A stretch of DNA of 36,506 nucleotides from Candidatus Scatosoma pullicola (GTDB lineage: Bacteria > Bacillota > Clostridia > Christensenellales > Borkfalkiaceae), in NCBI GenBank assembly GCA_018712725.1, contig DVGN01000024.1:1-36506 (forward strand), in the 5' to 3' direction. Below, in pieces: positions 33,401 through 36,506 of the stretch. A program made the position numbers and the translations under genes. Every line of letters begins with the position of its first letter. The stretch's first letter is position 1. The notes under the pieces are model-generated. The model was given only the letters and a program-made list of their open reading frames with translations, had not been told where the DNA came from and made no database searches.

Positions 33401-33869
33401 CGGGCTCGTCGGCAGCGTGAAATCGAGCTGCGGCGGCGCGTTTACGGGGAATATGTACGGCACCCTTGAAAACTGCTGGGCGGACGTGGACGTCAGTCTG
33501 CACGCGGATACCAGCACCCAGTGGGTGGGAACGCTCGTCGGCGGCATCTTCGGCAGCGCCACCGTCCGAAACTGCTATGCGATCGGACAGGGTACGGGCA
33601 ACGCCTCTTCTGCGAACGGGGCGGGGCTGATCGGCAGCGGCTCCAAGAACAGCATTGTCGGCAGCTTCGTGCTCGACACTTCCGTGGACGCGATTGTCGG
33701 CTATGCGCGGGTCGGCGACGAGACCGATCCCGCTACGGACGTCGCCAAGACGGACGCCGAACTCAAAGACCCGGATACCTTTGCGGACTGGGACGACAGC
33801 ATCTGGAACTTCGCGGAGGGCGAATATCCGTCCCTGAGAGAGGGCTGCACGGCTGCGGCGGAAGAATAA
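30429..33869 (+). CDS. Giant lipoprotein with alternating Ig-like and GLUG-like modules
   Basis: 1146 residues from ATG 30429, with AAGGAG nine bases upstream; a start seven codons earlier would fall before the SD. The lipobox IAGC gives a lipid cysteine at residue 28. The order is Ig-like 1 (about 35-125), Ig-like 2 (126-217), GLUG-like block 1 (218-470), Ig-like 3 (472-562), block 2 (565-815), Ig-like 4 (818-903), block 3 (904-1146). Each block repeats the same plan: a STxEEL-type helix, LTxDIxLTGxW, a GTFDGxGYxIxNFN strand, GWNAGFFWxI, GTIENxFVDVDIT and a closing W-x-x-x-G-x-Y/F-P-x-L. No catalytic residues are evident. Its first Ig module resembles that of the 23530 GH16. Probably a surface glycan-binding partner of the GH16 enzymes. 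Confidence 0.82.
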   Translation: MKLLRKAKQSMLVLLFAVLAALFAIAGCATSGSDKTAPTSITITTSGVALTPGTYEITAEVQPAEADQDYTVSLKETYTGISVDGKSVVISEDAVHESSFTVVVTAAADTAITGEKSFIVDNPPPVPGVAITNGSLFVDITDGTTTYQILYDVSPKGTPVTISLKEEVEGVELAADGTVTIDPMIDNKQTFLAVATAEVDGVTLTDEKQFTIVNEVYRPISTEEELRALWVDAATSSANLNNFYCLTNDITLTGNWYQFMGYTDDSSVIHGYAGTFDGKGYAIRNFNYENAGWNAGFFWSIAPEGKVCNLALYGSLTSAGGCCGAISGYMFGTIENLFVDVDITQTHASQWCGALYAASRDSANGSKVIHCLSVGNVVCTSGNSGLIGSVNYDVETVFTKSFGLRGTVAAVVGETQAQGVPGYAELLSELQLQNAATYEGWDTDIWFIKNGTYPLLKNADFEEPELPDYPDSTITNTTTVTEVDYANEDERTFTVTYTAEPAGTEVTFSLEEEVEGVSVDPETGVVTITSEVNNQATFTVNIQAKENPFSSDSATVTVTNETVKEISTAEQLMRLSGATDVLYNNYKLTADIVLTENFKPIGNGIGAYNVDDGYKGTFDGNGYTISNFNMTSTGWNAGFFWCIASEGVVKNLKLVGGDSGVVTIIGGALAGSLWGTIENCFVDVDVTSNHATQPSGGIVGTADGEYVIRNCIYTGTAKCQDPASANGSGFIGSGPYEILDGDGNVIGGLIDSYALATGVDAIVGAAKVADEEGAYLKSLAELRSAATYAEWDDGVWYISEGNFPELRYPGFEEPETNYAVYITNTDTELDYQAGDTSVQIECFKLPADGQVVYGLKEEVRGISISDTGLVTIEGNVANKARFTVVVTLGGRSDEMTFTVLNDNVVYVYDQEDLAAIGENLYGTYILMNDIGLTGTWTPIGWVDGASASDQTNAFQGTLDGNGYTISGMNVTMSWNAGFIWIIGEEGLVKNLGLVGSVKSSCGGAFTGNMYGTLENCWADVDVSLHADTSTQWVGTLVGGIFGSATVRNCYAIGQGTGNASSANGAGLIGSGSKNSIVGSFVLDTSVDAIVGYARVGDETDPATDVAKTDAELKDPDTFADWDDSIWNFAEGEYPSLREGCTAAAEE

Positions 33870-33879
33870 GCGTAAATTT

Positions 33880-33909
33880 CCGGGAGGCGTCGGAAAAAGC
33901 GCCTCCCGG
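33880..33909 (+). terminator. Hairpin after the giant lipoprotein gene
   Basis: Perfect 10-bp stem CCGGGAGGCG / CGCCTCCCGG with a 10-base loop, 10 bases after the stop codon. The following CATATCC lacks a T-tract, so it probably acts together with the next hairpin. Confidence 0.5.
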
Positions 33910-33943
33910 CATATCCGGACAAAAAATCGGAAGAACGTATGGA

Positions 33944-33979
33944 AAAAGCGGATTCCGCAAAAGGGCGGGATCCGCTTTT
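33944..33979. terminator. Bidirectional terminator between convergent genes
   Basis: AAAAGCGGATTCCGC (33944-33958) pairs with GCGGGATCCGCTTTT (33965-33979) with one mismatch. The A/T-runs work in both directions, serving the + strand operon and the minus-strand regulator that ends at 34063. Confidence 0.7.
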
Positions 33980-34062
33980 ATCGTGCCGGCGAAGATTTTC
34001 CGCAGGGGCGATCTCCCCCTGCATACGGAGGACCGGATTTTTTCAATCGGAGGATATAACCG

Positions 34063-35160
34063 TCATCGGTAGATGCTTTTTACCGAATCCCGGATAATGT
34101 ACTCGGAAGAGATGAGCGTGACGCCGTTTTCGACGGGATAGCCCATAATCAGGGTAATCAGCTGTCTCATGGCCGTTTCGCCGATCGAAGGGAGGTTTTG
34201 CTTTACGGCGGTCAGCCGGATGCTCATCAGATCGATGACGTTGGAAAAATCGTCTTCGTAGCCGATGAGGGATATGTCGTTCGGAATTCTTTTTTTCATG
34301 CTTTTCAGGACTTCCACCGTTTTGAGTCCCAGGGAGGAGCTGAGGGCGATGATCGCCGTGAGTTTTTCGTTTTCGGACAGATAATCGCCGATGTCTTCAA
34401 ACCAGCTGTTGCTTTCGGCGGTTCTCGTCAGGTTGAGGAGATAGGCCTTGTGAAAGGGGATGTTGAAATTTTTCAGACAGGATCGGTATCCCGAAATCCG
34501 GTCGAGAACGATGCTGTTTTTGTCCTTGTCCGAACAGATGATGCCGATGTGTTTGTGCCCCAGATGGATGAGCTGATTGGTCGCGTTTTCTATGTCGATA
34601 AAGTTGTTCGAACAGACGGAGACGTAATTTTTTTCGTGTATTTTGGCGTCGATGAACACCGCCGGCAGGGCGTTTTCTTTGATGAGATTCAATGATTCCG
34701 TGTATTGATTGTTATTTACAAGATAAATAATAAAGCCTTTTACGTGCAGGGAGACGGCGCGGCGGATACATTCCAGCTCTTTTTTCTCGTCGAAATCGCT
34801 GCTGAATACGAGAATGGAATATTTATTCAGGTACGCCTGTTTTTCCAGATTTTGCAGCAGCGTCTGCATGAACACCGTGGAGAGATCGGGCAGAATGACG
34901 GCGATGACGTTGACTTTTACGGGGGCGCGGTTTTGCAGGATGTCCGCCGCGTGGAGGGAAACAAAACTCCCCGTGCCCTGTATCTTGTAGATCAGATTGC
35001 GGTTTTTCAGCTTTTCCAGCACGGGGTGCACCACCTGCCGGGAAACGCCGAACATCCGGCAAAGGGTATTTTCGCTGGGCAGCCTGTATCCCGGGGCGCT
35101 CTTGTTGGCTTCGATCAGCTTCATCAGATATTTTTCGACGGAAGAGGATTTTTCGTTCAT
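34063..35160 (-). CDS. GntR-LacI hybrid transcriptional regulator, AraR-type
   Basis: 365 residues from the ATG at 35160, with AAGGAG upstream; the longer frame runs through its own promoter. Residues 1-75 are a GntR winged helix (YRLPSENTLCRMFGVSRQVVHPVLEKL, then YKIQGTGSFV). Residues about 85-365 are a LacI/periplasmic-binding-type effector domain (VIAVILPDLSTVFMQTLLQNLEKQA, VFIDAKI, HLGHKHIGIICSDKDK, LIGYEDD). This fusion is the hallmark of AraR, the arabinose repressor of Bacillus. It is divergent from the 35376 gene, with several inverted repeats between them, one covering its own -35. The effector may be arabinose, but relatives with other sugars exist, so I give no symbol. Confidence 0.88.
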   Translation of the reverse strand: MNEKSSSVEKYLMKLIEANKSAPGYRLPSENTLCRMFGVSRQVVHPVLEKLKNRNLIYKIQGTGSFVSLHAADILQNRAPVKVNVIAVILPDLSTVFMQTLLQNLEKQAYLNKYSILVFSSDFDEKKELECIRRAVSLHVKGFIIYLVNNNQYTESLNLIKENALPAVFIDAKIHEKNYVSVCSNNFIDIENATNQLIHLGHKHIGIICSDKDKNSIVLDRISGYRSCLKNFNIPFHKAYLLNLTRTAESNSWFEDIGDYLSENEKLTAIIALSSSLGLKTVEVLKSMKKRIPNDISLIGYEDDFSNVIDLMSIRLTAVKQNLPSIGETAMRQLITLIMGYPVENGVTLISSEYIIRDSVKSIYR

Positions 35161-35179
35161 CGTTTTCTCCTTAAAACAG

Positions 35180-35223
35180 ATTGTATAATGATTTGTCCGA
35201 AATGTCAAGAATTTCGGGCAAAT
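35180..35223 (-). promoter_or_regulatory. Promoter of the GntR-LacI gene with an overlapping operator
   Basis: Minus strand: -35 TTGACA (35203-35208), 17-bp spacer, -10 TACAAT (35180-35185). A 13-bp inverted repeat with one mismatch, ATTTGTCCGAAAT (35191-35203) and ATTTCGGGCAAAT (35211-35223), covers the -35 and spacer, pointing to autorepression. Confidence 0.7.
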
Positions 35224-35244
35224 TTTTTTTATTTGCAAGGAACG

Positions 35245-35260
35245 ACATGTAATTACAAGT
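35245..35260 (+). promoter_or_regulatory. AraR-like near-palindrome
   Basis: ACATGTAATTACAAGT; read on the other strand it shares 11 of 16 positions with the Bacillus AraR operator as I remember it (ATTTGTACGTACAAAT). It lies midway between the two divergent promoters. Confidence 0.45.
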
Positions 35261-35278
35261 TTATTAAAAAATATATTT

Positions 35279-35346
35279 TTTTGCCCTAAAATGTCTGAAA
35301 TTGGCAAAAAATCAATCTTGACATTGCATACGGGCGGGGTTATAAT
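35279..35346 (+). promoter_or_regulatory. Consensus promoter of the 35376 gene with upstream operator
   Basis: -35 TTGACA (35318-35323), 17-bp spacer, -10 TATAAT (35341-35346): a perfect sigma-A promoter. Just upstream, TTTTGCC (35279-35285) and GGCAAAA (35303-35309) form an inverted repeat whose core, CCC-A-AATGTC, resembles the operator at 35191. A promoter this strong usually needs a repressor, consistent with the divergent regulator. Confidence 0.72.
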
Positions 35347-35375
35347 AAAAAGGCAAAACGGAGCAAGGAGGCAGT

Positions 35376-36278
35376 ATGACTACTGTTATCGAAGACGAAA
35401 AATTCCGGCATCGGTTCGGCCTGAAAGGCTATTCTTCCGCGGTGACCGGGCAGAAGGTGCTGGGAGAGGCAAAATGGAAGGGCGCCAAGCGCAACCATGT
35501 GTGGACTTTGTCCGAATGGACGTCCAGGCATTTGTTTCTGGACGAAATGAACGAAGAGATCATTCCGGACGGAATCAATTTTTGCAACATTGCCAAGTCC
35601 GTGAAGATATATCCGGGAACCGGGAAAATCTCCCTGGCCGTCGATACCCGTCAGGAGTATACGGAAAGGCCGAGACAATCGGGGGAGGGATGGGTTCATC
35701 TCTTGCTGGAACAGGCGATTCCGATGGAAAAGAGGATTATGCTCGACCAGGTCAGCTCCCTGTTTATGGAATGCGCTTTTACCCTTACGAGCTGCAACAA
35801 TCACATGAAATCCGAAGAATTCAATCCCAGCCTGCATTCCGCGCAGCTGTCGTGGTTTATTACGGTGGAAAACTGCCGGGATACGAATTTCGACGTGGAA
35901 GGGCGCCCCGATTATCTTTGGTTCGGGCTTCCGCTCTACGATTATCGCTTTAATAAAATCGAAGGCCCGCAGGTATTTCTCGACCACGGCACGCAGAAGG
36001 TGATTTACGGGATGAACCGGGGCGACTATCTGCCCGAAGTGATAGAGATCGGACAAAAGTACGCTTTCCGCAAAGATATTCTTCCGGAGATTCGCAAGGC
36101 GTTCGACATCGCCAAAAAGCAAGGCTGGCTGAAAGGCGCAAAATGGGGGGATATGGCAATCGGATCCACGAACATCGGCTGGGAAGTGCCGGGGACGTTC
36201 GATTGCGAAGCGGTATTGGATAAGGTTTCTATTTCCTGCGAAAAGCCGGGAGAGGGGAAAAATGCCAGAAAAATATAG
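35376..36278 (+). CDS. Unrecognised protein in the GntR-LacI-controlled operon
   Basis: 300 residues with no signal peptide or membrane span, so cytoplasmic. It is rich in beta-strand residues and aromatic pairs (HVWTLSEWTSRHLF, NFDVEGRPDYLWFGLPLYDYRF) and has a helical stretch near 225-245 (LPEIRKAFDIAKKQGW), ending GWEVPGTFDCEAVLDKVSIS, which looks like the final strands of a jelly-roll. I do not recognise the family. AAGGAGG precedes ATG 35376, and the consensus promoter is 30 bp upstream. The next gene starts inside its last codons with a 17-base overlap, so the two are translationally coupled and probably act on the same sugar. A carbohydrate-binding or glycosidase-accessory role is possible but unproven. 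Confidence 0.7.
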   Translation: MTTVIEDEKFRHRFGLKGYSSAVTGQKVLGEAKWKGAKRNHVWTLSEWTSRHLFLDEMNEEIIPDGINFCNIAKSVKIYPGTGKISLAVDTRQEYTERPRQSGEGWVHLLLEQAIPMEKRIMLDQVSSLFMECAFTLTSCNNHMKSEEFNPSLHSAQLSWFITVENCRDTNFDVEGRPDYLWFGLPLYDYRFNKIEGPQVFLDHGTQKVIYGMNRGDYLPEVIEIGQKYAFRKDILPEIRKAFDIAKKQGWLKGAKWGDMAIGSTNIGWEVPGTFDCEAVLDKVSISCEKPGEGKNARKI

Positions 36279-36506
36279 CCGGTGCGAATGCCCCGACGAA
36301 GAAATTTATCTTTCGGAAGAAGACGGGTATTACAATCTGTATCTGAAAAGTCCGTATTACGAAGAAAACAGTTTTCCGGAAGAGTCTCCGGAAACGTCGT
36401 CTGCGGAATACGAAGACGTAAAAGACAAACTTCCCAAACCGTATTGGGCGGGGCACGAAGAGGAGATAAAAGCGCACGATTTTGCGTGGGATCTCGCCTT
36501 CCGCCA
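36262..36506 (+). CDS. N-terminal fragment of a probable glycosidase, cut by the window edge
   Basis: Open from ATG 36262, behind GAGGGG, to the last base; 81 codons are visible. There is no signal peptide. The first about 60 residues are acidic and Tyr-rich. The end, LPKPYWAGHEEEIKAHDFAW, continuing DLAFR, resembles the start of cytoplasmic six-hairpin (alpha/alpha)6 glycosidase-like proteins, where a conserved W-x-GHEExI-x-x-x-x-x-AWxLAF helix opens the catalytic domain; this is recollection, not a search result. It overlaps the preceding gene by 17 bases in a different frame. Catalytic residues lie outside the window, so the family stays open. Confidence 0.5.
   Translation, partial: MPEKYSRCECPDEEIYLSEEDGYYNLYLKSPYYEENSFPEESPETSSAEYEDVKDKLPKPYWAGHEEEIKAHDFAWDLAFR

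Noticed and set aside
35161..35307. Longer start for the GntR-LacI regulator
   Set aside because: The extension runs through its own promoter and operator; the ATG at 35160 has AAGGAG and opens directly into the HTH domain.
1..36506. CRISPR arrays, tRNA or rRNA genes, insertion sequences and phage genes
   Set aside because: No regularly spaced repeats, no cloverleaf or rRNA signature, and no transposase or phage domain in any credible frame.

Overview
The window looks like a carbohydrate-utilisation region of a Gram-positive, gut-type Bacillota, probably class Clostridia (uncultured Christensenellales-like lineages would fit, but that is only an impression). The signs are lipoprotein signal peptides with lipobox cysteines, CUT1-type ABC sugar importers instead of SusC/SusD, LacI, AraC and GntR-LacI hybrid regulators, strong AGGAGG ribosome sites and consensus sigma-A promoters. 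Coding DNA is GC-rich, which creates very long antisense shadow frames. I found no tRNA, rRNA, CRISPR array, phage gene or transposase.

Layout. (1) 1-890: the C-terminal end of a secreted protein made of tandem beta-sandwich-like modules. (2) 890-1560: a gene-free island of terminators, hairpins and a degenerate dispersed repeat. (3) 1568-1777: a very small HTH protein behind a promoter with symmetric elements. (4) 2157-12159: a LacI regulator followed by a probable operon of a carbohydrate-binding lipoprotein, a GH43 lipoprotein, an ABC importer (binding protein plus two permeases), a cytoplasmic GH43 and a second GH43 lipoprotein. This reads as uptake and degradation of an arabinan/arabinoxylan-like glycan, with LacI-type operators ahead of both lacI and the operon. 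(5) 12450-15761: a large lipoprotein with InlB-type and GLUG-like repeats, under its own promoter. (6) 15984-17667, minus strand: an AraC regulator and an acyltransferase-like protein. (7) 17867-23031: nagB, a GH16 without a signal peptide, a GH20-like enzyme and nagA. (8) 23530-33869: two GH16 lipoproteins, a second ABC importer and a giant Ig/GLUG-like lipoprotein. (9) 34063-36506: a GntR-LacI (AraR-type) repressor divergent from an unrecognised gene that overlaps a glycosidase-like gene cut by the window edge.

How it works together. Sections 6-8 look like one regulon. The same 20-bp motif, followed 21 bp later by a related copy, precedes both the nagB operon and the lipoprotein-GH16 operon, at identical distance from an extended -10 element. 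The divergent AraC protein is the obvious candidate activator. The inferred path is: surface GH16 enzymes cut a GlcNAc-containing glycan, the ABC importer takes up oligosaccharides, cytoplasmic GH16 and GH20-like enzymes trim them, and NagA/NagB feed GlcNAc-6-P into fructose-6-P. A GlcNAc kinase and the ABC ATPases are not in the window and must be supplied from elsewhere.
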